From: Serratia surfactantfaciens | Lineage (GTDB): Bacteria > Pseudomonadota > Gammaproteobacteria > Enterobacterales > Enterobacteriaceae | Length of the DNA: 64,000 nucleotides | Direction of reading: 5' to 3' | NCBI RefSeq assembly: GCF_001642805.2 | Contig: NZ_CP016948.1 | Coordinates: 124,001-188,000 of the forward strand | Shown: piece by piece, positions 7,630 through 19,805 of the stretch | Layout of the letters: each line of letters starts with the position of its first letter | How positions within the stretch are numbered: the stretch's first letter is position 1 | The notes under the pieces: model-generated | What the model was told of the DNA's origin: nothing | Seen by the model: the letters and a program-made list of their open reading frames with translations, nothing else | The model's database searches: none | Program-made: the position numbers and the translations under genes

Positions 7630-8489
7630 TCAAACGGCTATCCTTGTTGGCATTCTTTTTTTCCGGCATTAGCATGGCGGATCCACCCGCTGATTTTGGG
7701 CGTTTGCGGTATGATGAGCGTGGGTTGCCGCTAATTGATGTGCGGATCGATAACCGCCTTCATACCTTAATGCTGGATACCGGCAGCGGGGAGGGGATGC
7801 ATCTTTATAAACACGATCTTGACAACTTGGTGGCTAATCCGAGTCTGGAAGTGTCGAAACAAGCGCCTCGTCGGTTGATGGATGTTTCCGGTGGAGAAAA
7901 TAATGTCTCCGCCTGGAAAATTAGCCGGTTATTTATTTCAAACATTCCTTTCGATAATGTTGAAACGGTCAGTTTCAAACCATGGGGATTAAGCATTGGC
8001 GGTGATGTCCCCGTGAATGAAGTTATGGGATTGGGGCTTTTTCGAGAGCGCCGGGTGCTGATGGATTTTAAAAACGATCGGTTGCAACTGTTGGCCGATT
8101 TGCCTTCTGACATAAAGAAATGGTCATCTTACCCTATTGAACCCACCGCCTCTGGGCTACGCGTTATCGCCTCTGCAGGCGATACGTCTTTGCATCTGAT
8201 TGTCGATACGGCGGCCAGCCATTCTCTGTTGTTTTCCGACCGTTTGCCGCCAGGCCTCCTGTTTTCTGGCTGTCGCGATATTGAACCTGAAGCATCAAAC
8301 CTGGATTGCAGGGTGACAAAAATCGCTTTTACGGATCGTGAAGGGACGACTCGTGATGATCTGGCCGTTGTCACCCTTGGCGCAACGCCTCAGGAACTGG
8401 ATTTCGACGGCTTGTTGGGAATGAAGTTCATGCGGGGACATCAGGTGATCATCGATATGCCTGAGCGCCTGCTCTATATCAGCCGTTAG
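7626..8489 (+). CDS. Exported two-lobed retropepsin-like aspartic protease
   Basis: 287 residues with a signal peptide (IKRLSLLAFFFSGISMA, cut near residue 18), so periplasmic or membrane-associated. It has two aspartic-protease lobes. Lobe one has DTGSG (D51) and the closing motif VNEVMGLGLFRERRVLMDF (130-148). Lobe two has VDTAAS (D194) and FDGLLGMKFMRGHQVIIDM (260-278). Each half carries the hydrophobic-(D/N)xx(L/M)G pattern of clan AA proteases, suggesting an internally duplicated, self-dimerised enzyme. Sitting between maturase and exporter genes, it probably trims the exported peptide or removes leader remnants. It could instead be a protective or immunity factor. Confidence 0.82.
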   Translation: MIKRLSLLAFFFSGISMADPPADFGRLRYDERGLPLIDVRIDNRLHTLMLDTGSGEGMHLYKHDLDNLVANPSLEVSKQAPRRLMDVSGGENNVSAWKISRLFISNIPFDNVETVSFKPWGLSIGGDVPVNEVMGLGLFRERRVLMDFKNDRLQLLADLPSDIKKWSSYPIEPTASGLRVIASAGDTSLHLIVDTAASHSLLFSDRLPPGLLFSGCRDIEPEASNLDCRVTKIAFTDREGTTRDDLAVVTLGATPQELDFDGLLGMKFMRGHQVIIDMPERLLYISR

Positions 8490-8493
8490 CGCG

Positions 8494-9711
8494 ATGGACA
8501 AAGAAAACTCTCTTTTCCGCCCGGAGGCGTTGCAGCATAAAAAAAATGCCTGGCTGGGCGATTTTACCGTGTCGGCACCATCAGTGTTGCCAATTGCCTT
8601 ATGGAGCGCCGCTGCTGTTTTGCTGGTGGCTATTCTCCTGTTATTTACCACCTATGCCAAAAGGGTCCCTGTCACCGGGCGAGTGATCTATACCCCCTCC
8701 GCAGCGGAGGCGGTATTCAATCATGAAGGCATCATCGGCCGCATCGAAGTCCGCCAGGGAGAAAGGGTGAAAAAAGGCGATGTTATCGCAACGTTTTCAC
8801 GCGACGTCGCCTATGCGGGGGGAGGAATGAATCAGGCGTTGCAAGATGCGGCTCAGCGTCAACTTACTGAATTGCAAAAGCGTGCGGAAGAACGGCGTAA
8901 AGAGGGGGAAGAAGAACGCCTGCGTTTGCGTGAGAAAGTCGGCGCCAAAGAACGGGAAATGGTGGCGATTCAAGCCGCGGCGGCGGCAGAGTCGGAGCGT
9001 GTCGCCGGTTTGAAGAAGCGCATGGAGCTTTATCAACAGCTGTTACAGAAAGGTATTACGACCGTACAAGAGAAAATTGAGCGGGAGAACGAATACCATG
9101 ATTCCATCGCGCAGTTGAACACGCATCGAATCAATATCGCGCGGGTGAAAGGCGAGCTGCTGCAATTCCTGGATGAGCTGGCTCGCTCTGAATCGCAGGA
9201 AAAACAGTCTATTACTGACATTCAACAGCAGAAGGTTACGCTGCAACAACAGGTGATTAATGCTTCTGCGGTCGTGGAGTCGCGGGTAGTGGCTCCACTT
9301 GATGGCGTCGTCGCTTCAATGAGCATTTTGGAAGGGCAGAGAGTGGCTGCGGGTGCCGTTGCTGCGGTCGTGGTGCCGGAAAACGCGCGCCCATTCGTGG
9401 AAATGTGGATCCCGCCTTCCGCGTTGCAGGAAGTGAAAGCGGGTCAGCATGTTTTCATGCGTGTCGCATCATTGCCTTGGGAGTGGTTTGGGAAAGTGTC
9501 CGGTACGGTTGCTGCCATCAGCGCAAGTCCTGAGGCCCTAACGGGAAACAACCGGCGCTTTCGCGTGTTGATAACGCCCGATGTGGGCACGCGTGCGCTC
9601 CCGGTGGGCGTGGACGTCGAGGCCGATATCTTGACGACGCATCGGCGCATCTGGGAATGGCTGTTTTTACCATTAAAACAAAGTATTAACCGTATGACGG
9701 CTGAGAGTTGA
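8494..9711 (+). CDS. HlyD-family membrane fusion protein for peptide export
   Basis: 405-residue periplasmic adaptor linking the exporter ATPase to an outer-membrane channel such as TolC. A short cytoplasmic N-terminus precedes one membrane helix (about 32-52, PIALWSAAAVLLVAILLLF). A lipoyl half-motif follows (GIIGRIEVRQGERVKKGDVI), then a long Gln/Glu/Lys-rich coiled-coil hairpin (about 105-255). The second lipoyl half is ESRVVAPLDGVVASM, and a beta-barrel completes the protein. It starts 4 bases after the protease gene and is followed 3 bases later by the ABC exporter. No dedicated outer-membrane factor is encoded here, so a housekeeping TolC is presumably used. Confidence 0.92.
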   Translation: MDKENSLFRPEALQHKKNAWLGDFTVSAPSVLPIALWSAAAVLLVAILLLFTTYAKRVPVTGRVIYTPSAAEAVFNHEGIIGRIEVRQGERVKKGDVIATFSRDVAYAGGGMNQALQDAAQRQLTELQKRAEERRKEGEEERLRLREKVGAKEREMVAIQAAAAAESERVAGLKKRMELYQQLLQKGITTVQEKIERENEYHDSIAQLNTHRINIARVKGELLQFLDELARSESQEKQSITDIQQQKVTLQQQVINASAVVESRVVAPLDGVVASMSILEGQRVAAGAVAAVVVPENARPFVEMWIPPSALQEVKAGQHVFMRVASLPWEWFGKVSGTVAAISASPEALTGNNRRFRVLITPDVGTRALPVGVDVEADILTTHRRIWEWLFLPLKQSINRMTAES

Positions 9712-9714
9712 CAC

Positions 9715-11838
9715 ATGGTTTTTTCCTGGCAAAAAACGCCGCTTATCCTGCAGTCGGAAATGAATGAGTGCGGGCTGGCCTGTTTGGCCATGATGGCCGG
9801 CTATTTCGGCAAACGCATCGATCTCGCCTCGGCGCGCACCCTCCACGGCGCAAGCAGCCATGGGATGACGCTGCGGGATCTCATTACGGCGTTTGAACGG
9901 GTGGGGATGACGGCTCGCGCTTCGCGCGTGGAGCTCGATGAACTGCGTTCGCTGACCCGCCCCGCAATTCTTCATTGGTCATTCAATCATTTTGTGGTGC
10001 TGGTGAAAGTCACGCGTCGAGGCGCCGTGATCCTCGATCCCGCCATTGGTCGGCGCAGTATCTCCCTGCGCGAACTTTCCGATAAGTTCACCGGCATTCT
10101 GATGGAGGCCTGGCCGGCGGAGACCTTCGATAAAAAACCGCTGGAAATGAATGTTACCGTATCCGATCTTTTTCGTGGCGTACGGGGCTTAAGACGCATT
10201 TTTACCGGCGTTCTGATGCTTTCGGTTTTGGTGGAACTGCTCTCAATTGCCGTGCCGGCCGCTTCGCAATTTACTATCGATACATTAGTGCGTTCATCGG
10301 ATCGTGAAGGGATATTTTTTGTCGGTATCGTGGTCATTGCAGCATTGCTGATTAAGTCCGCCTTTTCCGTGGTACGTGCCTGGATTTTGATGAACCTTCG
10401 CTATACGCTGGGCGTCAAATGGGCCGAAATGTTCTTTAACCGGCTTATCAGGCTCACGCTGTCATTTTTTGAAAAGCGCCATACCGGCGATATCGCGTCG
10501 CGTTTCCAATCGTTGACCGCCATTCAGGAAGCGTTCACGGCCGATATGGTTGCCTCGCTCCTTGATGCGATTGTGATTGTTATTTCGATGGCGATTATTT
10601 TTACCTATTCTCCTGTGCTCGCTATCGGTCCCCTGATCGCCGCCTGTGCATATGCCGCCTTAAAAGCGGGCCTGTTCTCGACATACCGCAATCGTAAAAT
10701 CGAACATATCGCTTTTGAAGCGGTGCAATCCTCCCACTTCCTTGAGACGGTTAGAGCGATAAGCGCGATCAAAATGTTGAATTTGACGCCGGTTCGCCGC
10801 CGCGAATGGGTCAACCATGTGGTCAACAGCACACATGCAGGGAACCAACTGTTTAAACTTGATTTGCTGACCAATACGGCGGCTGTATTGCTTGTGGGTT
10901 TTTCCGGGATTTACGTACTTAGCGTCGGCGCCATCGGGTTCGATAAAGGCATTACGACTGGCGCCTTGTTGGCTGTGATGCTTTATGCCGATATGGTGAT
11001 TACCCGCACGGTGAAGTTAGTCAATGCGGTTTCCGACTTCTGTCTGGTATCCATGCATAGCCAGCGTCTGACAGACGTGGCGGTTTCACCTGTGGAACGG
11101 GATGAAGGGGAGCATGTATCGCCACAGCTGAATGGGCATATCGTGATCCGCAACTTAGCGTTCCGCCATTCCCAGGCCGAGCGCAACATCTTCGAGGGGA
11201 TCAATCTTGAGGTCATGCCAGGGGAAAACGTGGCGATTGTCGGGCCGTCCGGGTGTGGCAAGTCAACATTCCTCCATGTGTTGGCGGGGTTGTACGAATC
11301 TACCGAAGGGGATGTTTTCATCAATAATGTGGGGATGTCCGGCATGGGCAAACGAGACATTCGTGAACATGTCGCTTTTGTCATGCAAGACGACAAACTC
11401 CTGGCCGGAACCATACAGCAGAATATTACCGGTTTTACCGCATCACCCGATATGGAACGCATGGCTGAGTGTGCCAACCATGCGTCCATTGACGAGGAGA
11501 TCAGCGCATTTCCGCAGGGATACGATTCGATGATTGGTGATATTGGCAGCACGCTTTCTGGCGGGCAACGCCAGCGTATTTCTATCGCCAGAGCGCTGTA
11601 CCGGCAACCTCATGTGCTGTTGCTTGATGAGGCAACCAGCGATCTTGATATTGATAACGAAAAAAGGATCACTCGCGCTATCGGGCAATTGCCAATAACC
11701 CGCATTTTTGTTGCCCATCGCCCGGAAATGATCAAGTCAGCGGATAGGGTCTTTAATCTTCATTTGAACGCTTGGGTAAAGCAGGAAAGCCGGGGGACCG
11801 CTACAATGTTGATCGCCGACAAGGTTCACTCAAGCTGA
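9715..11838 (+). CDS. Peptidase-containing ABC exporter (C39 / PCAT)
   Basis: 707-residue inner-membrane exporter that cleaves the leader after the double glycine and pumps the peptide out. The N-terminal C39 peptidase has QSEMNECGLAC with Q13 and C19, then H92 (FNHFVVL) and D108 (LDP), a complete catalytic set. A transmembrane domain of about six helices occupies roughly 155-440. The nucleotide-binding domain has Walker A GPSGCGKST (about 510), signature LSGGQRQR (about 613), Walker B VLLLDEATSDLD (about 634) and an H-loop VAHRPE. Last gene of the operon. The active peptidase fits the GG site of the precursor. Confidence 0.94.
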   Translation: MVFSWQKTPLILQSEMNECGLACLAMMAGYFGKRIDLASARTLHGASSHGMTLRDLITAFERVGMTARASRVELDELRSLTRPAILHWSFNHFVVLVKVTRRGAVILDPAIGRRSISLRELSDKFTGILMEAWPAETFDKKPLEMNVTVSDLFRGVRGLRRIFTGVLMLSVLVELLSIAVPAASQFTIDTLVRSSDREGIFFVGIVVIAALLIKSAFSVVRAWILMNLRYTLGVKWAEMFFNRLIRLTLSFFEKRHTGDIASRFQSLTAIQEAFTADMVASLLDAIVIVISMAIIFTYSPVLAIGPLIAACAYAALKAGLFSTYRNRKIEHIAFEAVQSSHFLETVRAISAIKMLNLTPVRRREWVNHVVNSTHAGNQLFKLDLLTNTAAVLLVGFSGIYVLSVGAIGFDKGITTGALLAVMLYADMVITRTVKLVNAVSDFCLVSMHSQRLTDVAVSPVERDEGEHVSPQLNGHIVIRNLAFRHSQAERNIFEGINLEVMPGENVAIVGPSGCGKSTFLHVLAGLYESTEGDVFINNVGMSGMGKRDIREHVAFVMQDDKLLAGTIQQNITGFTASPDMERMAECANHASIDEEISAFPQGYDSMIGDIGSTLSGGQRQRISIARALYRQPHVLLLDEATSDLDIDNEKRITRAIGQLPITRIFVAHRPEMIKSADRVFNLHLNAWVKQESRGTATMLIADKVHSS

Positions 11839-12058
11839 AACGGTTAAGCTCGTGGTCAGGTCAGAGGCGCATGGCTGCCGTCGGCAGCAAAAGGCCAACA
11901 AACTGAAATCTAAGGCGTTTTATCGCTCCTGAGGGGCGGTAAAAAGAAATATTCTCCGCTAACTCTTTGTATTTCCTGGAGGGTTTGCGGGGCGCCGGCG
12001 GAGTAAACCCTGATGAACACGGGAGGGCGGCCGAGATGATGGACAGCAAAACGATCGT
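11839..12058. other. Right boundary of the RiPP island, no gene
   Basis: Holds two hairpins but no credible gene. The first is GCTGCC-GTC-GGCAGC (11874-11888). The second is a 9-bp stem with two G-U pairs (11921-11941, TATCGCTCC-TGA-GGGGCGGTA). Neither has a T-run, yet one may end the exporter transcript. A candidate peptide beginning at an ATG near 12013 is only 8 codons. No terminal inverted repeat or target duplication matching the left side could be recognised. Confidence 0.5.
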
Positions 12059-12087
12059 TTGTAGGTCAGGAGAGGTTCGGGTATACT
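12059..12087 (+). promoter_or_regulatory. pyrG promoter
   Basis: TTGTAG, a 17-base spacer and TATACT, with transcription expected near 12094 and a leader of roughly 48 bases before pyrG. The good -10 hexamer and spacing fit a strong sigma-70 promoter for this housekeeping gene, which lets pyrG be expressed independently of the inserted island. Confidence 0.65.
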
Positions 12088-12126
12088 ACTTTCCCGTCCT
12101 GGTTCTTCCATCGTCTTTAAACCTAA

Positions 12127-13779
<1,653 letters not shown>

Positions 13780-13791
13780 AATATTTGGTAG

Positions 13792-15156
<1,365 letters not shown>

Positions 15157-15179
15157 GTTCGACCGATTCGGTTGCTAAA

Positions 15180-15206
15180 TAAAAACCCGCCGCGGCGGGT
15201 TTTTTT
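15180..15206. terminator. Terminator after eno
   Basis: CCCGCC-GC-GGCGGG stem with an A-run on the left and seven Ts on the right (15200-15206), a textbook intrinsic terminator that could work in both directions. Confidence 0.9.
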
Positions 15207-15453
15207 ATGTTTTAAATTCGTGATGATTGTCATTTTAATAATAAGTTTTTTATTGAAAGCGTGGTTTTGTTTAACCCGATAATTTCATTAAAGATAGTAA
15301 ACGCGATTATTTTATATTCCCATTTTGTTTGCTTTATAACTATTCGTTACTAGACTGCCAATAAGGCAGTTTATTTTCGCCGTTCTGCCGTAGACCTTGA
15401 ACATCACCATACCTTAATACTGCCGGCTTGCTGGCCGGTTGAGCGAGGGCTTG
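15207..15453. other. AT-rich intergenic region before the sulfur operon
   Basis: About 250 bases with no protein gene, strikingly AT-rich for this genome. It contains a small hairpin ACTGCC-AATAA-GGCAGT followed by TTATTTT (15354-15377), which could end a short upstream transcript or attenuate the downstream operon. The promoter of the following operon must lie here, but no convincing -35/-10 pair could be singled out. Confidence 0.4.
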
Positions 15454-16644
15454 ATGCGACAACGAATCATCATTGTCGGCGGTGGAACCGGCGGCACCAT
15501 CCTGGCCAATTTATTGGCTGCAAAATTACACCGGGAAATTATTAATAATAAAGTCGAGTTATTAATGATATCGGATTCACCGCTGCATTATTACAAACCG
15601 GCGTTTATGTATGTGGCATTCAATTCTTTTTTCAAGCAGGAGCTTACGCGCTCACAGCGGAGTTTATTGCGGCCTGAAATACAGTTTATTATTGATAAAG
15701 CAGAATCTTTCGATTTAAAACAGCGAAGTATAGCGACACAAAGCGGTAAATTTTATTCCTATGATTTTCTGGTTTTCGCCACCGGCTGCGTACCCTGGCC
15801 AGAGCGCATCGAAGGGTTGGCGCAGGCGGGCGATCATTTCTACCAGTATCAGGCCGCGCAGCAGTTGGCGCATAAGCTGGCGACGATCGAGAAAGGCCGC
15901 ATTTTCATCACCGTGTCCTTCCCTGAAACGCCCAACGTGCCCCACCAGTGCGGCATCGCCCCGATCGAAACCACCCTGATGCTGGACGACTACCTGCGGC
16001 GGCGCGGCGTGCGCAAGGCGGTGGAGATCGTTTATACCTACCCAACCATTTCTCAACTGCTGCGTAACTGCCTGTTTTTACAGCGCCCGACCGGCGAAGC
16101 GTTGCCCGCCATTTTTGCCGCACGTGACATTCTCCACCAGCGTGGGTTTACCCTCAGCCGGGTAGACGCCCAACGTAACATCGCCTATTCCGCTGAGGGG
16201 GAAGAGCAGTCGTTCGACATTCTGATGGCAACGCCGCCGATTCGCGCAGTCGAAGCGGTGCGCAATACAGGGTTGAGCGAGAGTCAAAACGGTGAAGGCT
16301 GGCTGCCGACCGATCATCAAACGCTGCAGGTCTACGGCCAGCAGGGCGTGTATGTCATAGGCGATACCGTGGATTTGCCGGTCAGCAAGGCCGGCGGCTC
16401 TTGCCATAATCAGGCGCCGGTCATTGCCGACAACATCGTGGCGGAAATGCGGCTGGGCCAAACCGTGAGCCATTATGACGGCAAGGTGCAGGCGGTCGCG
16501 CAAATGGGGCTGAATGCCGGCATGCCGCTGGTGTACGACTACCGTCACGACGTGCTGCCGACGCCCGCCACCAAGGTGGGCGGCATGCTGCGCAATGGGT
16601 TTAACCGCGGCCTTTACTGGGCCACGGTAAGGGGGCTGATATGA
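15454..16644 (+). CDS. Sulfide:quinone oxidoreductase-like FAD flavoprotein
   Basis: 396-residue pyridine nucleotide-disulfide-type flavoprotein. The N-terminal FAD-binding motif is IIIVGGGTGGTILAN, then FATGCVPWP (about 113-121), HQCGIAPIE (about 166-174) and a C-terminal FAD contact VIGDTVDLPVSKAGGSCHNQAP. Spacing of the cysteines and absence of a CxxC redox pair fit the SQR family, which oxidises sulfide and passes electrons to quinone. The ATG at 15454 after GAGGGC is preferred to an in-frame TTG at 15439. The stop overlaps the next start (ATGA). Downstream methionine gamma-lyase supports a sulfur role. Substrate is inferred. Confidence 0.78.
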   Translation: MRQRIIIVGGGTGGTILANLLAAKLHREIINNKVELLMISDSPLHYYKPAFMYVAFNSFFKQELTRSQRSLLRPEIQFIIDKAESFDLKQRSIATQSGKFYSYDFLVFATGCVPWPERIEGLAQAGDHFYQYQAAQQLAHKLATIEKGRIFITVSFPETPNVPHQCGIAPIETTLMLDDYLRRRGVRKAVEIVYTYPTISQLLRNCLFLQRPTGEALPAIFAARDILHQRGFTLSRVDAQRNIAYSAEGEEQSFDILMATPPIRAVEAVRNTGLSESQNGEGWLPTDHQTLQVYGQQGVYVIGDTVDLPVSKAGGSCHNQAPVIADNIVAEMRLGQTVSHYDGKVQAVAQMGLNAGMPLVYDYRHDVLPTPATKVGGMLRNGFNRGLYWATVRGLI

Positions 16645-17045
16645 CGGAAAGCACGGTGCATGCGGCTGACCTGCAATCATTGGCGGCGTTGCTCGAGAAA
16701 CTGCAGCCGCTGCTGGCGGGTGGCCGGTTGGATAACGTGGTCGATCTGTTGTCGCTGTTGTCGGACGTGGTGGATATTGCCGACAACGCGCTGGTGGAGA
16801 AATTAGCCGGCGTCTTTGAAGGTTTGGTGACCCTCGGCTGGGAAGGCGGAACGGCGCTGCAGATGGCGCACAGCGAGCTGCAGTTGAATCCACCACCGGC
16901 CAGTTTTCGCGCGCTGTACGCCTTGCTGAAGCAGCCGGATACCCTGCTGGGGTTAACGTTGCTGCTGCGTACTTTACAAATCATCGGCCAGCGCACGCGA
17001 GACAGCGCGTTGCCGTCAGCCCTGCCAGATGAATCGTCGAATTAA
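16641..17045 (+). CDS. DUF1641-family small protein, partner of the SQR-like flavoprotein
   Basis: 134 residues, mostly predicted amphipathic helices, Leu/Asp-rich with no signal peptide, TM segment or cysteine. The pattern LDNVVDLLSLLSDVVDIADNALVEKLAG and the following glycine-rich stretch resemble DUF1641, proteins commonly encoded beside SQR-type or formate-dehydrogenase-like oxidoreductases. The 4-base overlap with the flavoprotein gene suggests equimolar synthesis and a complex, perhaps a membrane or quinone-docking subunit. Function is not established. Confidence 0.65.
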   Translation: MTESTVHAADLQSLAALLEKLQPLLAGGRLDNVVDLLSLLSDVVDIADNALVEKLAGVFEGLVTLGWEGGTALQMAHSELQLNPPPASFRALYALLKQPDTLLGLTLLLRTLQIIGQRTRDSALPSALPDESSN

Positions 17046-17075
17046 GCTTCACCCACTCAGGTAAGGAGTTGTGTT

Positions 17076-18272
17076 ATGTCCGCTACAGCAGTTGGCCACG
17101 ACTTTGCCACCCGGGCTATTCATTACGGCTACGATCCTCAGCGGTATCAGGGGGCACTGTCTCCGCCGGTGTTTATGAGCTCTACGTTTGCTTTTCCCAC
17201 GGCGGAATACGGCGGCGCCTGCTTTGCCGGCACCGAGCCGGGGTACTTTTATTCGCGTATCGCCAACCCGACGTTAAACCTGCTCGAGCAACGCATCGCC
17301 AACCTGGAGGAAGGGGAAGCTGCGGTGGCGTTCGCTTCCGGTATGGGGGCGATCACCGCGTGTTGTTGGACGCTGCTCAGACCGGGTGATGAGCTGATTG
17401 TCGACGAAACCGTCTATGGTTGCACCTTCAGCTACTTTCATCATGGTCTGGCGCGCTTTGGCGTCAAGATAACCCACGTTGATCTGACCCGGCCGGAGCG
17501 GTTGGCGGCGGCTATTGGACCGCGTACCCGCCTGGTGTATTGCGAAACGCCGGCCAATCCCAATATGCGTTTGATCGATATCGCCGCCGTGGCGGAGATT
17601 GCCCATCGGCATCAGGCGCTGTTGCTGGTGGACAACACCTACTGTACGCCCTATCTGCAGCGGCCTTTGGCGCTAGGCGCCGATATCGTGGTGCACTCGG
17701 CGACCAAGTACCTCGGCGGGCATGGGGATCTCCTGGCCGGGATCGCGGTGACGCGTCAGGCGTTGGCCGAGGCGATCCGTCTGGAGGGGCTAAAGGACAT
17801 GACCGGGGCGGTACTGTCGGCGCAGGATGCCGCGCTGGTGCTGCGTGGGATGAAAACCCTGCCGCTGCGCATGGATCGTCATTGCGATAATGCGCAGCGC
17901 CTGGCGGAGATGTTGGCGGAGCATCCGGCGGTCGAGCGGGTATATTACCCCGGCCTGGCGAACTTCCCGCAGCATGCGTTGGCGCAGCGGCAAATGGCGC
18001 GCCCCGGCGGCATGCTGGCGTTTGAGCTGCGGGGTGGCCTGCATGCAGGCATTCGTTTCCTCAACGCGCTGCAGCTCATCTTGCGCGCGGTCAGCCTGGG
18101 CGATTGCGAAAGCCTGGCGCAGCACCCGGCCAGCATGACGCACTCGGCCTACACGCCGGAAGAGCGGAAACGGCACCATATCAGCGAGGGGCTGGTGCGG
18201 CTGTCCGCCGGGCTGGAGGCGTTTGACGATCTGCAGGCGGATATCCTGCAGGCGTTGGCGCAGGCGCAATAA
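17076..18272 (+). CDS. megL: Methionine gamma-lyase (PLP-dependent)
   Basis: 398 residues, the usual length of methionine gamma-lyase. It belongs to the Cys/Met metabolism PLP family: the PLP lysine lies in [13 protein letters not shown] (about K210), and [14 protein letters not shown] and NPNMRLIDI are present. The motif [13 protein letters not shown] carries the cysteine (about C116) that distinguishes methionine gamma-lyase from cystathionine gamma-synthase. It degrades methionine to methanethiol, ammonia and 2-oxobutyrate, and can release sulfide from cysteine or homocysteine. It follows the SQR-like gene pair by 30 bases with a strong AAGGAG ribosome site, suggesting one operon that produces and disposes of volatile sulfur. 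Confidence 0.85.
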   Translation: MSATAVGHDFATRAIHYGYDPQRYQGALSPPVFMSSTFAFPTAEYGGACFAGTEPGYFYSRIANPTLNLLEQRIANLEEGEAAVAFASGMGAITACCWTLLRPGDELIVDETVYGCTFSYFHHGLARFGVKITHVDLTRPERLAAAIGPRTRLVYCETPANPNMRLIDIAAVAEIAHRHQALLLVDNTYCTPYLQRPLALGADIVVHSATKYLGGHGDLLAGIAVTRQALAEAIRLEGLKDMTGAVLSAQDAALVLRGMKTLPLRMDRHCDNAQRLAEMLAEHPAVERVYYPGLANFPQHALAQRQMARPGGMLAFELRGGLHAGIRFLNALQLILRAVSLGDCESLAQHPASMTHSAYTPEERKRHHISEGLVRLSAGLEAFDDLQADILQALAQAQ

Positions 18273-18294
18273 AAAACCCGCCGCAGCGGGTTTT
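18273..18294. terminator. Bidirectional terminator between megL and the permease gene
   Basis: AAAACCCGC-CGCA-GCGGGTTTT, a perfect 9-bp stem with A and T flanks, lies between two converging stop codons and can end transcription from both sides. Confidence 0.85.
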
Positions 18295-18308
18295 ACCTTC
18301 AGCGAACG

Positions 18309-19703
18309 CTACATCTGCTGCGTTGCCGCAGTGACCGGCGAGCCACCGCCTTTCTTGCGCACCCACAGCCAGTAAGCCACGGTGAGGAGGGCTATCCATA
18401 CCAGCCCGACGTACAGCGCGATGCGGCTCTCTTCGAAGTAGCCGAGCAGGCCGATGACGAACGCCATAAAGGCGGTCGCCAATGCCGGCGCTACCGGCCA
18501 CCACGGTACCGGGAAGCTTAACTGACGAGCTTCTTCCGGCGACAGCGTGCGGCGCATGACGATCTGCGACAGCAGGATCATCAGCCATACCCAGACGGTG
18601 GCGAAGGTGGCGATCGAGGCGATGATCATGAAGACTTTCTCTGGAATCAGATAGTTGAGCACTACCGCCAGCAGCAGAGCGACCGACATCACCAGCACCG
18701 TCATCCACGGCACGCCGCTGGCGGTCAGTTTGGTGAAGCTGCGCGGCGCCTGGCCGTCCTGCGCCATGCCGTACATCATGCGGCCGGCGCCGAAGATGTC
18801 GCTGTTGATGGCCGAGATGGCGGCGGTGATCACCACCACGTTCAGCACGTTGGCGGCGGAGCTGATGCCGAGGTTGCTGAAGATCTCAACGAACGGGCTG
18901 CCGTTCTGGCCGATGCTGTTCCACGGGTAGATCGCCATCAGCACCGTCAGCGTCAGCACGTAGAACAACAGAATGCGCACCGGCACGGCGTTAATCGCTT
19001 TCGGCAGCACTTTGGCGGGGTCTTTCGCCTCGCTGGCGGTGATGCCGATGATCTCGATGCCGCCGAAGGCGAACATCACTACCGCCAGCGACGCGACCAC
19101 GCCGCCGATGCCGTTAGGCATAAAGCCGCCGTGTTGCCACAGGTTGCTGATGCCGGTGGCGTGCTGGGTCTGTCCGAAACCGAACAACATCACCGCCGCG
19201 CCGCCGACGATCATCGCCACGATGGCGGCGACCTTGACCAGCGACAGCCAGAATTCCATTTCACCGAAGACCTTGACGCTGCACAGGTTGAGCGCGCCGA
19301 TAAACAGGATGATGCTGAGTACCCAGACCCACTGAGCGACGTCCGGGAACCACAGCCCCATATAGATGCCGAAGGCGGTGACGTCCGCCAGGGCGACGAT
19401 CACCATTTCAAAGGTGTAGGTCCAGCCGGTGAGGAACCCGGCCAGCGGGCCGAGGTAGTGGCTGGCGTAGTGGCCGAACGAGCCGGAGACCGGTTGGTGC
19501 ACCGCCATTTCACCCAGCGCGCGCATCACCATGAACACCGCCGCGCCGCCCACCAGGTAGGCCAGCAGCACGGCCGGACCGGCCAGCTGAATGGCGCCGG
19601 CGGAGCCATAGAACAGACCGGTGCCGATCGCCGAGCCGAGAGCCATGAAACGGATATGCCGCGCGTTTAGTCCGCGTCTGAGTTGTGTTGTTTCGTTACG
19701 CAT
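18309..19703 (-). CDS. ProY/HutT-type amino-acid permease, probably histidine
   Basis: 464-residue APC-superfamily permease with about 12 membrane helices. Conserved pieces include [22 protein letters not shown] near the start and [16 protein letters not shown] in the middle. It is closest in memory to E. coli ProY, but it sits downstream of hutU-hutH, so histidine (or urocanate) uptake is the likely job. The start at 19703 has GGGAAGC upstream; a longer 490-residue reading adds a Pro/Cys-rich extension unlike the family. It is the third gene of the hut unit, behind a strong intercistronic hairpin. Confidence 0.85.
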   Translation of the reverse strand: MRNETTQLRRGLNARHIRFMALGSAIGTGLFYGSAGAIQLAGPAVLLAYLVGGAAVFMVMRALGEMAVHQPVSGSFGHYASHYLGPLAGFLTGWTYTFEMVIVALADVTAFGIYMGLWFPDVAQWVWVLSIILFIGALNLCSVKVFGEMEFWLSLVKVAAIVAMIVGGAAVMLFGFGQTQHATGISNLWQHGGFMPNGIGGVVASLAVVMFAFGGIEIIGITASEAKDPAKVLPKAINAVPVRILLFYVLTLTVLMAIYPWNSIGQNGSPFVEIFSNLGISSAANVLNVVVITAAISAINSDIFGAGRMMYGMAQDGQAPRSFTKLTASGVPWMTVLVMSVALLLAVVLNYLIPEKVFMIIASIATFATVWVWLMILLSQIVMRRTLSPEEARQLSFPVPWWPVAPALATAFMAFVIGLLGYFEESRIALYVGLVWIALLTVAYWLWVRKKGGGSPVTAATQQM

Positions 19704-19740
19704 GTTGCTTCCCGTTAAGTGTTTGCCGAACAGGCACGCG

Positions 19741-19776
19741 CTGCCCGCGCCGGGTGGAACGCACCCGGCGGGGCAG
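19741..19776 (-). terminator. Intercistronic hairpin between hutH and permease
   Basis: Long GC-rich inverted repeat: TGCCC and GCCGGGTG pair with CACCCGGC and GGGCA around a short loop. There is no T-run, so it likely stabilises the upstream mRNA or lowers expression of the permease relative to hutUH. Confidence 0.55.
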
Positions 19777-19805
19777 AACAAACTGCGTGATTCAGTGTGT
19801 GATGA

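Noticed and set aside
12013..12040. Leader peptide upstream of pyrG
   Set aside because: An 8-codon reading upstream of the pyrG promoter; it would not be on the main pyrG transcript.
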